NCBI GenBank assembly: GCA_016194585.1
Contig: JACQBG010000027.1
Location: forward strand, 1-64,000
Direction of reading: 5' to 3'
Origin: Gemmatimonadota bacterium
GTDB taxonomy: Bacteria > Gemmatimonadota > Gemmatimonadetes > Gemmatimonadales > Gemmatimonadaceae
DNA length: 64,000 bases
Shown: piece by piece, positions 1 through 8,485 of the stretch
Layout of the letters: each line of letters starts with the position of its first letter
Position numbering within the stretch: the first letter of the stretch is position 1
Notes under the pieces: model-generated
Database searches by the model: none
What the model was told of the DNA's origin: nothing
The model's input: the letters and a program-made list of their open reading frames with translations, nothing else
Position numbers and translations under genes: made by a program

Positions 1-1298
1 ATCGCGCGGTCGACGTCGTCGCTCTCCCCCAAGGGCGCGCCCCACTGCGCCATCACCGCGTCGCCGATGAACTTGTCGAGCGTGCCGCCGTGGCGGAACA
101 CGCACTCCACCATCTCGGTGAAGTACTCGGTGAGCAGCCTCGCCATCGCGTCCGGGTTCATCGTCTCCGAGAGCGCCGTGAACCCGCGGATGTCGCTGAA
201 CAGCACGGCGACGGGGCGCTTGTCGCCGCCCAGCTTCACGGCGTCGGCGCTGTTCGCGATGCGCGCCGCGAGGTGCGGGGTGAAGAACCGCTCGAAATTG
301 CTGCGCACGAGCGCCTCGCGGCGGATCCGGTCGCTGAACTGCCCGTTCTCGATCGCCACGGCCGCGATGCCGGCGAACGCGATGAGGAAGTCGAGGTCCG
401 CTTCGCCGAACCGGTGCGTCGTCAGGAAGTTGTCGACGTACAGCACCCCCAGCACCCGGTTCTCCGAGCCGATGAGCGGCACGCACATCGCCGAGCGCAC
501 CTTCTGCAGCAGCACCGACTGCCCCGTGAACCGCTCGTCCTCGCCCGCGTCGTCGCTCAGCACGGCGACCTTGTCGCTCACCGCCGTCAACGCGATCGAC
601 TGCGGGATCGCCTGCGGCGCGTCGGCGCCGCGCTTGTCGCGCGACACCTTGCTCACCAGCAGGCCGCGGTCGTCGAGCAGCGAGATGGCGCACCGGTCGG
701 CTTCGAGGATCTCGAACGCGTAGTCCGCCACCTTGCGGAGCAGCACGTCGACGTCGGCGGCGCGCGTCAGTCCCTTCGAGACCTCGAGGAGGATGCGGAG
801 CTTCTGCCGGTCCTTCTCGGCCGGGTCCGTCGCGCCGGCGATGACCGCCTTGATGCTCCCGCTCGCCGGTCCCATCGCCCCGATGGCGCCGAAGCCACCG
901 GTCGCCGACGGCACCTGCCGCACGATCGTGCCGCCGGCGCGCGGCGGCGGGGCAGGCGGCGCCGAGGGCGCCGTCGTGACCGGCGTGGCGCCCTGCGAGT
1001 CCGCGCGCGCCGGCGCGGTCGACTCCACCTTGAACGCGACCTTGCCGAACGTCAGCGTGTCGCCGGGCACCACGAAATAGCTGTCGACCTTCACGCCGTT
1101 CACGAAAGTGCCGTTGCTCGACCCGGCATCCTTCACCTGGATGCCACCGTTCTGCACCACGAGATCGGCGTGCTTTCGCGACACGGTCGGGTCGACCACC
1201 GGGCAGTCGCTGCTCACGGCACGCCCCACGACGAGCGTCGTGCCGGGACGCAGCTCGAAGTGGAACTCGTTCTCGATGCCGGTGAGGCGGAAGGTCAT
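1..1298 (-). CDS. FHA-GAF-adenylate/guanylate cyclase (3' end outside window)
   Basis: Class III nucleotide cyclase with sensory N-terminus. The open frame from the ATG at 1298 runs off the left edge after about 432 codons. In order it shows an FHA domain (about residues 1-95, with [19 protein letters not shown] and SSNGTFVNG, the phosphothreonine-binding loops), a Pro/Ala-rich linker, a GAF domain (about 165-320) and the start of a cyclase catalytic domain with [16 protein letters not shown] (metal-binding Asp) and [14 protein letters not shown] (second metal Asp, with a Lys compatible with ATP use). The residues that bind the transition state lie beyond the window, so activity and ATP/GTP choice cannot be settled. 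No membrane segment is seen, so it is probably cytoplasmic and senses a phosphoprotein and a small ligand. It starts 3 bases after the trpE stop, implying co-transcription with trpE. Confidence 0.88.
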   Translation of the reverse strand, partial: MTFRLTGIENEFHFELRPGTTLVVGRAVSSDCPVVDPTVSRKHADLVVQNGGIQVKDAGSSNGTFVNGVKVDSYFVVPGDTLTFGKVAFKVESTAPARADSQGATPVTTAPSAPPAPPPRAGGTIVRQVPSATGGFGAIGAMGPASGSIKAVIAGATDPAEKDRQKLRILLEVSKGLTRAADVDVLLRKVADYAFEILEADRCAISLLDDRGLLVSKVSRDKRGADAPQAIPQSIALTAVSDKVAVLSDDAGEDERFTGQSVLLQKVRSAMCVPLIGSENRVLGVLYVDNFLTTHRFGEADLDFLIAFAGIAAVAIENGQFSDRIRREALVRSNFERFFTPHLAARIANSADAVKLGGDKRPVAVLFSDIRGFTALSETMNPDAMARLLTEYFTEMVECVFRHGGTLDKFIGDAVMAQWGAPLGESDDVDRA

Positions 1299-1301
1299 GC
1301 C

Positions 1302-2810
1302 CTAATTATGGCGAACGCGGCCGATGGCCGTCAGCATCGCCCGGGCCTTGTTCTCGGTCTCGTCCCACTCCGTGGCGGGCACGGAGTCGGCGACGATCCC
1401 GGCCCCGGCCTGCACGTTGGCCTCCCCGCCGGCGATCACGCAGGTGCGGATCGTGATCGCGAGGTCCATCCGGCGGTCGCCGTACGCGATGTAACCGACC
1501 GCGCCCGCGTAGGGCCCCCGCCGCTCGGGCTCGAGTTCGTCGATGATCTCCATCGCCCGCACCTTCGGCGCGCCCGTCATCGTCCCGGCCGGGAACGTCG
1601 CGCGGAACACGTCCATCGTCGAACGCCCGGGCGGCAGCTGTCCCTCGACCTGGCTCACGATGTGCAGCACGTGCGAGTACTTCTCCACCGTCATGAGGTC
1701 GGTGACGGACACCGTCCCATACTCGGCCACGCGGCCGACGTCGTTCCGGCCGAGGTCGACGAGCATCACGTGCTCCGCACGCTCCTTCTCGTCCGCGAGG
1801 AGCTCCGCCGCCATGCGCGCGTCCTGCTCGGCGTCGCGGCCGCGCGGCCGCGTCCCGGCGATCGGGCGCACGATCACGCGGTCGTCGGCGACGCGCACCT
1901 GCAGTTCGGGCGAGCTGCCGACGAGCTCCACGCCGTCGAGCGCGAGGTGGTACATGTACGGGCTCGGGTTCAGCGCCCGGATCGCGCGGTAGAGCGCCGT
2001 GCTGTCGAAATCGAACGGCACCACGATGCGGCGCGCCAGCAGGGCCTGGAAACAGTCCCCGGCGCGGATGTATTCCTTGATCCGCTCGACGTCGGCCATG
2101 AACTTCTCGCGGCTGTACGTCGAACGTCCCGTGGCCGGCGCGGCGGCCGGGTCGAGGTCGAGCGGCGGGAGCGCGGGGCCGTGCCGCAGCCGCTCGATCG
2201 TCGCGTCGATGCGCGCGTTCGCCGCGCGTTCGAGGGCCTGCGCCTCCACGTCGGTCGTCCCGTGCGGCACGCGCATCGGCGTCACGACGCGCGCCTGCGC
2301 CCGCAGGTTGTCGATGATCACCACCGTGCCCGTGAACACGAACAGCGCGTCGGGGGCCTTCACGCCACGCGGCGGCGCGTGCGGCAGGCGCTCGATATGG
2401 CGCACCGCGTCGTAGGCGAAATAGCCGACCGCGCCCCCCCAGAACGCCCCGAGTTCGGGTGTATCCACGGGCGCGAACGCGGTCAGTCGGTCGCGCAGGT
2501 CGGCGAACGGGTCGTCCACCGTATGCGCGCCGTGCCACCCTCGCGCCGAGTCCCATTCCTCCACCACGCCGTCGGTGAGCCGCCACGCGCCGAGCGCCTC
2601 GGCGCCGAGGAAGGTGAAGCGCGCCCACGTCTCGCTCCCCGCCGGCGCCGACTCGAGCAGGAACGCGAACGGCTGCGCGTCCGGGGCGAGCGCGCCACGC
2701 AACTTCGCGAACGCCCCGACGGCCGTCTCCGTGTCGAGCAGCACGTCGCGCCAGACGGGGATCAGCACGCCCGTTGCCCTGTCCGTTCCGCCCGATGAAC
2801 TTCCCTGCAT
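1302..2810 (-). CDS. trpE: Anthranilate synthase component I
   Basis: Converts chorismate plus ammonia or glutamine to anthranilate, the first step of tryptophan synthesis. The 502-residue length is normal. The N-terminal LLES motif (residues 51-54) is the tryptophan-feedback site of TrpE, and the catalytic half carries LVGSSPELQVRV, PIAGTRPRG, DLGRNDVGRV, FPAGTMTGAPKVRAME and PYAGAVGY. PIAGT rather than PIKGT, together with LLES, favours TrpE over PabB. I place the start at the ATG at 2810-2808 because conserved sequence begins shortly after it; the frame stays open to 2954, but the extension is low-complexity and reads through the oppositely oriented neighbour. The start codon shares bases with the divergent gene's ATG. 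No trpG or trpD is adjacent and no leader peptide or attenuator is visible. The FHA cyclase follows 3 bases downstream. Confidence 0.93.
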   Translation of the reverse strand: MQGSSSGGTDRATGVLIPVWRDVLLDTETAVGAFAKLRGALAPDAQPFAFLLESAPAGSETWARFTFLGAEALGAWRLTDGVVEEWDSARGWHGAHTVDDPFADLRDRLTAFAPVDTPELGAFWGGAVGYFAYDAVRHIERLPHAPPRGVKAPDALFVFTGTVVIIDNLRAQARVVTPMRVPHGTTDVEAQALERAANARIDATIERLRHGPALPPLDLDPAAAPATGRSTYSREKFMADVERIKEYIRAGDCFQALLARRIVVPFDFDSTALYRAIRALNPSPYMYHLALDGVELVGSSPELQVRVADDRVIVRPIAGTRPRGRDAEQDARMAAELLADEKERAEHVMLVDLGRNDVGRVAEYGTVSVTDLMTVEKYSHVLHIVSQVEGQLPPGRSTMDVFRATFPAGTMTGAPKVRAMEIIDELEPERRGPYAGAVGYIAYGDRRMDLAITIRTCVIAGGEANVQAGAGIVADSVPATEWDETENKARAMLTAIGRVRHN

Positions 2811-4872
2811 GCGTCCTCTGTGCGTGGCGTGTGTTGTTGCGTGTGCGGCGAGCCTGCTCCCCGGCACGGCGCGCGCGCAGGCCTGGAACGACCAGCGGAC
2901 CATGTCGCTCGTCGACCTCGCCATCGCCCGGCGGTCCGCCCAGCTCGCCGACACCGGCCTCTCGGACTACCACGCGACCGCGCATGGGTACCTCACCTTC
3001 CTCGCGCAGGTCGGCGCCGGCTATCCCGACCCGCCCAAGGTGGTGCGCACCGACGAACTCGCCGTCGAAGTCTATTGGCGCGCGCCGAACCAGAGCAAGC
3101 AGCGCATCGTCGGCCGCCGCGACACGCTGCTCCTCCCGACCGACATCGCCTACCATCGCGACCACCTCGCGATCGTGCAGAACAACTTCCCGGGCATCAT
3201 CCGGCTCGGCGACGGCGACGAGGTGCGCGACGTCCCCCATCCGCTCTCGGCAGCGGGGCGCGAGGCGTACGACTACGCCGTCGCCGACTCCCTCAGCATC
3301 CGCACCGTCGACCGCCGCTGGGACGTGATGATGGTGCAGGTGCGCCCCAAGGACGACCGCCTGCCGCGCGCCGTCGGCGCCGTCTACCTCGACCGCGCCA
3401 CCGGCTCCGTCGTGCGGATGACGTTCAGCTTCACGCGCGCCGCCCTCAAGGACCCGCAACTCGAGGATGTCTCGATCATCCTCGAGAGCGGCCTCGTCGA
3501 CGGCCGCTTCTGGCTCCCGCGCCGCCAGGAGATCGAGATCCGTCGCACCGCCACGTGGATGGACTTCCCGATGCGCGGCATCATCCGCGGGCGCTGGGAC
3601 ATCTGCTGCGTGACGGTCAACCAGCGGTTGCCGGCGCAGTGGTTCGCCGGGCCCGAGATCGTGGCCGCGCCCCCCGCGCAACTCAAGGCGTACCAGTTCC
3701 CGGGCACCATCCTCCAGAGCCTCCCCGGCGACGTCACCCTCGGCGAGAACGACGACGTCCTCAAGGTGCAGGAGCAGGCGCGCGAGCTCGTGCGCGCCGG
3801 CGCGCTCGCCCGCGCACGGCTCACCGTGCCGAGCGCGCGCAGCGTGAGCGACCTCGTGCGCTTCGACCGCAACGAGGGGCTGGCGCTCGGCGGCGGCATC
3901 GCGCACCGGTTCGGCGACGGCCTCTTCGCCAAGGCCCGCGGCCGCTTCGGCACCGGCGACCACCAGTGGAAGCACGAACTGTCCGTCGGGTGGCAGCGCG
4001 CGAGCGGCGCCGGCGTGACGCTCACCGCGCGCGACGATTGGCGCGACGCCGGCGTCGAACCCGAGGCGAGCGGCCTCCGCAACAGCATCGTGGCACAGGA
4101 GTTCGGCAGCGACCTCACCGACAGCTATCGCGCGCGCGGCCTCTCGCTGGTCCTCGACGCGGGGACGGCCGGCGGATGGCGGTGGGCGCTGACGCTCGAC
4201 GCCGAACGGCAGGACGCGCTCGGCCTGCACGCGCGTCCGGCGAGCGGAACGTTCGCCCCCGCCTTCGCCGCCGACCCCGCGACCGTCCGGCGCGCGACGC
4301 TGCTCGCCACGCGCCCGGCCGCGCCCGGTCCGTTCGGTAGCACGGTGTCGGCGTCGGCGGCGTTCGGCGTCGAGGGCGCGACGTTCGAGGCGGGCCCGAG
4401 CTCCGGCGCCAGCACCACCTTCGGGCGCAGCGAGCTCGTCGCGAACGTCGAACGTCCGTTCGGTTCTGCCCGTCTCGTGCTGCACACCACGGCCGCGGCC
4501 GTCCTCGGCCCCGACGCGCCCCGGCAGGCGCTCGTCCGCTTCGGCGGACCGGTGACCGGTCCGGGCTACGACCTGCATCAGCTGTGGGGAACCGCCGGCG
4601 TGTCGCAGCGCGTCGAGTGGCAGCTCCCCGCCGGCGCGATCCCGCTCTCGCTCGGCCGCTTCGGCTCGCTCGCGATGCCCGTCACCGTGGCGCCGTATGC
4701 CCAGGCGATCTGGGTCGCGGGCGGTGGCGCGGGGAGCGCCGCCTACGGCTCGCTCGGCGTCGCCGTCCTCACGGTGTTCGACCTCGTCCGGCTCGACGTC
4801 GCGCGCGGCCTGCGGGGCGGCCGGTGGTCGTTCGGTTTCGACCTCACCAGGGACTACTGGCGAATCTTTTGA
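2809..4872 (+). CDS. Outer-membrane beta-barrel protein of unknown function
   Basis: A 687-residue exported protein I do not recognise as a named family. Residues 1-25 form a clear signal peptide (hydrophobic core, then GTARAQA), which fixes the start at the ATG at 2809. Residues about 30-290 form a mixed alpha/beta region with LolA-like character (strand-rich, YLDRATGSVVRM, WLPRRQEIEI), which is my inference from pattern only. From about residue 360 the sequence has alternating hydrophobic/polar strands typical of a transmembrane barrel, and the last residues (DYWRIF) end in Phe, the usual outer-membrane insertion signal. The gene is divergent from trpE and alone in its orientation until the ATPase at 4978. 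Its -10/-35 region must lie inside trpE. Substrate unknown. Confidence 0.8.
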   Translation: MRPLCVACVVACAASLLPGTARAQAWNDQRTMSLVDLAIARRSAQLADTGLSDYHATAHGYLTFLAQVGAGYPDPPKVVRTDELAVEVYWRAPNQSKQRIVGRRDTLLLPTDIAYHRDHLAIVQNNFPGIIRLGDGDEVRDVPHPLSAAGREAYDYAVADSLSIRTVDRRWDVMMVQVRPKDDRLPRAVGAVYLDRATGSVVRMTFSFTRAALKDPQLEDVSIILESGLVDGRFWLPRRQEIEIRRTATWMDFPMRGIIRGRWDICCVTVNQRLPAQWFAGPEIVAAPPAQLKAYQFPGTILQSLPGDVTLGENDDVLKVQEQARELVRAGALARARLTVPSARSVSDLVRFDRNEGLALGGGIAHRFGDGLFAKARGRFGTGDHQWKHELSVGWQRASGAGVTLTARDDWRDAGVEPEASGLRNSIVAQEFGSDLTDSYRARGLSLVLDAGTAGGWRWALTLDAERQDALGLHARPASGTFAPAFAADPATVRRATLLATRPAAPGPFGSTVSASAAFGVEGATFEAGPSSGASTTFGRSELVANVERPFGSARLVLHTTAAAVLGPDAPRQALVRFGGPVTGPGYDLHQLWGTAGVSQRVEWQLPAGAIPLSLGRFGSLAMPVTVAPYAQAIWVAGGGAGSAAYGSLGVAVLTVFDLVRLDVARGLRGGRWSFGFDLTRDYWRIF

Positions 4873-4885
4873 CACTCGCAAGCCC

Positions 4886-4914
4886 CTGACCAGCCGCCGG
4901 ACTGGCGTTAACAT
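4886..4914 (+). promoter_or_regulatory. Candidate sigma70-type promoter for the ATPase-REC gene
   Basis: A CTGACC -35-like hexamer (4886-4891), a 17-base spacer and TAACAT (4909-4914) lie 64 bases ahead of the ATG at 4978. A GGCGCGCC/GGCGCGCC hairpin (4930-4955) sits in the leader. This is inferred from consensus matching only. Confidence 0.35.
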
Positions 4915-4977
4915 TAGACGTTAGGCCACGGCGCGCCGGGAGGGTGTGGCGCGCCGCCACGCTCGAGACGAGGATCG

Positions 4978-7062
4978 ATGGGCACGTCCGCACGCGCTGC
5001 ACGAGACGAATGGCTGCTGCCGACGCTCGAGGGTCTCGTGACCCCCGAGCAGTTCGCGGCGTTGAAATCGGCGCGTGAGGACAGCGTGTGGGAGACGGCG
5101 GTCCGCCGCGGCTTCACCTCCGACGACCAGATCCTCACCGCGCTCGCCTCGCGGTTCCGGATGAAGATCGCGAACATCAACATGATCTCGCAGCAGGCGC
5201 GCGAGCTCGTGCCCGAGCAGCTCGTCCGCAAGTACCGCGTGCTGCCGCTGCAGATCAGCGACTCCGTCCTCGACATCGCGACCGCCGATCCCCACGACCT
5301 CGACTGCGAGCGCACCCTCGCGTTCGCGCTCGGCCGGACGATCCGCATGTCGCTCGCCTCGCCGACGAAGATCCTCGAGCGGCTCGACGAGGTGTACCGC
5401 CCGGAGAACGTGATCGAGAAGATCCTCGAGAACGTCGCCGGCGACTACGACATCGAGACGCTCAGCGAGCAGATCGAGGATTCCGACCTCGAGCTCGGCG
5501 CCAACCGGGCGAGCGAACGGCCGGTCATCCAGCTCGTCGACCGCATCGTCGCCGAGGGGATCCAGTCGCGCGCGTCGGACATCCACCTCGAGCCCGAGGA
5601 AGCCGGCGTCGCGGTGCGCTACCGCATCGACGGCGTGCTCCGCCAGGTCATGATCCTGCCGAAGGCGGCCGGCATCCCGCTCGTGTCGCGCGTCAAGATC
5701 ATGGCGCAACTCGACATCGCCGACCGGCTGCGTCCGCAGGACGGCCGGTCGCGCGTCGTCGTGAGCGGCAACCGCGTCGACCTGCGCGTCTCGACCCTCC
5801 CCGCGTCGCAGGGCGAGAAGGTCGTCATCCGTATCCTCGACCAGCGCGCGACGGTACTGTCGCTCGACGGACTCGGACTCAACCCCGACGAGCTCGAGCG
5901 CATCCACGGCCTGCTGCAGGCGCGCGAGGGCGTCGTCCTCGTCACCGGCCCGACGGGCAGCGGCAAGACGACGACGCTGTACTCGATGCTCCGCACCATC
6001 CAGGCCCGCGGCGACGCGGCGAGCTCGGTCACGCGTCTCCTCGACATCGGCGTCGAGAGCTACAAGATCGCCGCGTCGCTCAAGGGCGTCGTCGCGCAGC
6101 GCCTGCTGCGCCGGCTCTGCGTGCATTGCCGCGAGCTCGCCGTGGGGCAGGTGCCCGATCGCCTGCGCAAGTGGTTCCCCGATGGCTCGACGCTCTACCG
6201 TCCCGTGGGGTGCAGCGAGTGCTCGCAGACGGGTTATCGCGGCCGCCTCGCGATCACGGAAGTCCTCACAGGGAGTCCCGAACTCGAGCGGCGCGTCGCC
6301 GCGAACGAGTCGTCGGAGCGCATCGCCGACGCGGCGCGCGAGGGTGGGATGCGCGGGCTGTGGGAGTCCGGCGTGCAGCACGCGCGCAACGGCACGACGA
6401 GCCTCGAGGAGCTGCTGCGCGTGCTCGAGGCGCCGGCGGAACCCACCGCGCCGCACAAGCCCGCCGCGCCGACGACCCGCAACACGGCGTCGGTGATGCC
6501 GGGCGAGTCAGCGGCGCCACCGGCGCCCATCGTCACCGACACGGCCGCGCCGACCATAGAAGCCGACCTCCTCCCACCGCCGCCGAAGGGGCGCGTCTCG
6601 ACGCTCCACGCCACGCCGCCCGCGAGCTTCACCGGCGACTCGTTCCAGCTCGTCGACGAGGAACACGCCAACGTCGGCGAGTCGAAGAAGGTGCTCCTCG
6701 TCGAGGACGAGGACGCGTTGCGCCGCGTCGTGAAGGACCTCCTCGAACGCGAAGGGTTCACCGTGTTCGAAGCCGCCGACGGCGTGAAGGCGCTCGACGA
6801 GATCGACCGCGCCGCGCCCGACATCGTCGTGCTCGACCTCAACCTGCCGCGGCTCGACGGCTACGGCGTGCTGAGCCACCTCCGCGCCCGGCCGAGCACG
6901 GCGAACCTCCCCGTCATCGTCCTCACCGCGAAGGGCGACGAGGACAGCGAGGTGCGCGTGTTCGAGTACGGCGCGAGCGACTATCTCACCAAGCCGTTCC
7001 GCCCGCGCGCCCTCTCGGCGCGCCTGCATTCGCTCCTCGCCCGCGGCCACAACGCCACCTGA
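4978..7062 (+). CDS. PilB/GspE-like ATPase fused to a receiver domain; ATPase core deleted
   Basis: Family of type IV pilus/type II secretion motor ATPases, here 694 residues. Residues about 10-150 resemble the GspE N-terminal (MshEN-like) domain. The ATPase half has SDIHLEP, RYRIDGVLR, RLRPQDGRS and Walker A GPTGSGKT (324-331). After TIQARG (to 345) the chain jumps to DAASSVTRLLDIGVE, which in relatives lies just after the His box. The Asp box, Walker B and His box, about 75 residues, are therefore absent with the frame kept. Downstream elements are present: AQRLLRRLC, two CxxC pairs for zinc, and GYRGRLAITEVL. A Pro/Ala linker (about 480-565) leads to a C-terminal REC domain with phospho-acceptor D620 and the conserved TAK and KPF. 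The missing segment should abolish ATP hydrolysis; it may be a real adaptation, a mutation or an assembly collapse. The prepilin peptidase gene at 47.7 kb could serve the same machine. Confidence 0.85.
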   Translation: MGTSARAARDEWLLPTLEGLVTPEQFAALKSAREDSVWETAVRRGFTSDDQILTALASRFRMKIANINMISQQARELVPEQLVRKYRVLPLQISDSVLDIATADPHDLDCERTLAFALGRTIRMSLASPTKILERLDEVYRPENVIEKILENVAGDYDIETLSEQIEDSDLELGANRASERPVIQLVDRIVAEGIQSRASDIHLEPEEAGVAVRYRIDGVLRQVMILPKAAGIPLVSRVKIMAQLDIADRLRPQDGRSRVVVSGNRVDLRVSTLPASQGEKVVIRILDQRATVLSLDGLGLNPDELERIHGLLQAREGVVLVTGPTGSGKTTTLYSMLRTIQARGDAASSVTRLLDIGVESYKIAASLKGVVAQRLLRRLCVHCRELAVGQVPDRLRKWFPDGSTLYRPVGCSECSQTGYRGRLAITEVLTGSPELERRVAANESSERIADAAREGGMRGLWESGVQHARNGTTSLEELLRVLEAPAEPTAPHKPAAPTTRNTASVMPGESAAPPAPIVTDTAAPTIEADLLPPPPKGRVSTLHATPPASFTGDSFQLVDEEHANVGESKKVLLVEDEDALRRVVKDLLEREGFTVFEAADGVKALDEIDRAAPDIVVLDLNLPRLDGYGVLSHLRARPSTANLPVIVLTAKGDEDSEVRVFEYGASDYLTKPFRPRALSARLHSLLARGHNAT

Positions 7063-7069
7063 GCGCGCG

Positions 7070-7531
7070 ATGACCGACCTGCGCGTCGGCGTCGTCGACG
7101 TCTACGTCATCCGCATCGTGAAGGGCCGCTGGCGCGTCCTCACCCTGCGCCGCGGCGGCCCCGGCCGCAGTCCCGGCTCGTGGGAGACAGTGCACGGACG
7201 CATCGAGCCGGGAGAGACGCCACCGCAGGCCGCGCGGCGCGAACTGCGCGAGGAGACGGGGCTCGAGGCGGCGCGCCTGTTCAGCGTGACCGTCCACCCG
7301 TTCTACCTGCATCGCACCGGCGAAGTGCAGATGGCCGTCGTCTTCGCCGCGTTCGTCGACCGCGACGACGTCGCGCTCGGCGCCGAGCACGACACGCACG
7401 AGTGGCTCTCGCCGGCGAACGCCGCGAAACGGTTCACCTGGCCGCGCGAAGCCGAAGCCCTCGCCCACATCAGGAAACTGTTCCCGAAGGGCGAGGGCGG
7501 GGTGGTCGCCGACGTGCTCGAGATGGAGTGA
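7070..7531 (+). CDS. Nudix hydrolase
   Basis: A 153-residue Nudix pyrophosphohydrolase, cleaving a nucleoside diphosphate linked to another moiety. The Nudix box is complete: G43-x5-E49-x7-R57-E58, E61, E62, G64, giving the metal-binding helix. The length and the single-domain layout resemble the dihydroneopterin-triphosphate/MutT-like housecleaning group, but the substrate cannot be read from the sequence. It begins 7 bases after the ATPase-REC stop, so it is probably co-transcribed, without an obvious functional link. It is convergent with the acetyltransferase gene; the gap holds a repeat-rich segment (7556-7605). Confidence 0.88.
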   Translation: MTDLRVGVVDVYVIRIVKGRWRVLTLRRGGPGRSPGSWETVHGRIEPGETPPQAARRELREETGLEAARLFSVTVHPFYLHRTGEVQMAVVFAAFVDRDDVALGAEHDTHEWLSPANAAKRFTWPREAEALAHIRKLFPKGEGGVVADVLEME

Positions 7532-7555
7532 GCGTGGGGAGCGAACGGCGGTGGA

Positions 7556-7605
7556 CGGCGTGCCGTTCACCGTCGACGACGAACGATCGACGACGAACGG
7601 TTGAC
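7556..7605. repeat. Intergenic repeat, locus A (GTTCACCGTC / ACGACGAACG family)
   Basis: Between the convergent Nudix and acetyltransferase genes lies CGTTCACCGTC followed by two near-identical direct copies of TCGACGACGAACG. The same words recur at 57465-57520, and a related block lies at 55742-55817. No coding capacity. Confidence 0.5.
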
Positions 7606-7616
7606 GCGTTTCCTCC

Positions 7617-8456
7617 TTACTCCCCTCTGTCCGCGCTCGTGCTGAGCCGGTCCGCCGTCCCCGACGGCGCGTTCGGCTTCACCCGCACCGACTTCGCCGG
7701 GATCCCGACGTTCACGTGGTAGGCGCGCACGTCCTTCGTCGCCACCGCGCTCGCCCCGACCATCCCTTCCGTGCACACCCGCACCCCGGCGAGCACCGTC
7801 GCGTGGTAGGTGATGCGCACCCCGTCCTCGAGCACCGTCACGGCGTTCGTCACGTCCACCTGGTCGACGATGCTGTGCGTGTGGCTGTAGATGTTCGCGT
7901 AGTCGCTCACGCTCACCTTGTTCCCCATGACGATCCCGCCGCGGTCGTCGAGCAGCACGTGCCGGTGCACCACCACGTCGTCGCCGACCTCCATGTTGTA
8001 GCCGAACGAGAACTCGACGTGCTGGAACGCCTTGAACCGTTCGCCGCACCGCTTGAAGATGTGCGGCGCGAGCAGCCGCCTGAACCGCACCCCGAGGTCC
8101 ACGTTCTGCCCGGCGAGCGGGAGCCGGTCGAACGAGTACCAGAGCCAGAGCAGCGGCTTCACGCGCTGGAACTTCTCGTCGTCGCACTCGGCGTAGTACT
8201 CGGGCTCGAGCGTGACGTTGCGCGGGTCGAGCGCCGCGAGCGCGAGCCGCGTGCCGAGCGGCACGGCGGCGTCGTGCACCGCCGTCGCCCAGTCGGCGAC
8301 GTAGTGCGGATACGCGAGCTCGCACAGCACCTCGCGGCAGAAGCGCGCGCGGTCGAGCGTCGGGTCGGCGAGCGACGCGGCGATCCGCTCGAGCCACGCG
8401 TCGGCGATCGGCGCGTCGGCGGTCGGCGGGAGGGTGCGCAGGGGACGAAGGACCAT
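7617..8456 (-). CDS. Hexapeptide-repeat (left-handed beta-helix) acyltransferase
   Basis: 279 residues. The C-terminal half (about residues 125-260) has the irregular hexapeptide pattern of the LbH/XAT acetyltransferases: NMEVGDDVVVHRHVLLDD, GNKVSVSDYANIYSHTHS, LEDGVRITYHATVLAGVRV and a terminal YHVNVGIPAKSVRV, the typical coenzyme A-binding end of the helix. The acyl acceptor (sugar, antibiotic or other) is not evident. The N-terminal 120 residues are helical and not assigned. I use the ATG at 8456, which has a GGAGG-type ribosome-binding site at 8461-8470; the longer frame to 8807 runs through the upstream gene. It follows the exported-protein gene by 29 bases and may belong to the same transcript as engB. 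Confidence 0.82.
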   Translation of the reverse strand: MVLRPLRTLPPTADAPIADAWLERIAASLADPTLDRARFCREVLCELAYPHYVADWATAVHDAAVPLGTRLALAALDPRNVTLEPEYYAECDDEKFQRVKPLLWLWYSFDRLPLAGQNVDLGVRFRRLLAPHIFKRCGERFKAFQHVEFSFGYNMEVGDDVVVHRHVLLDDRGGIVMGNKVSVSDYANIYSHTHSIVDQVDVTNAVTVLEDGVRITYHATVLAGVRVCTEGMVGASAVATKDVRAYHVNVGIPAKSVRVKPNAPSGTADRLSTSADRGE

Positions 8457-8485
8457 CGGGCCTCCGGAGGCCGGGGGGAAGGGCG

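Noticed and set aside
90-2798. Long open frame of 902 codons on the plus strand
   Set aside because: Antisense to trpE and the FHA cyclase; Arg/His/Ala-rich low-complexity product typical of high-GC shadow frames.
1302-2810. Aminodeoxychorismate synthase (pabB) instead of trpE
   Set aside because: The LLES feedback motif and PIAGT (not PIKGT) point to TrpE.
1306-4914. 1202-codon frame on the minus strand
   Set aside because: Reads antisense to the outer-membrane gene and out of frame with trpE; no family features.
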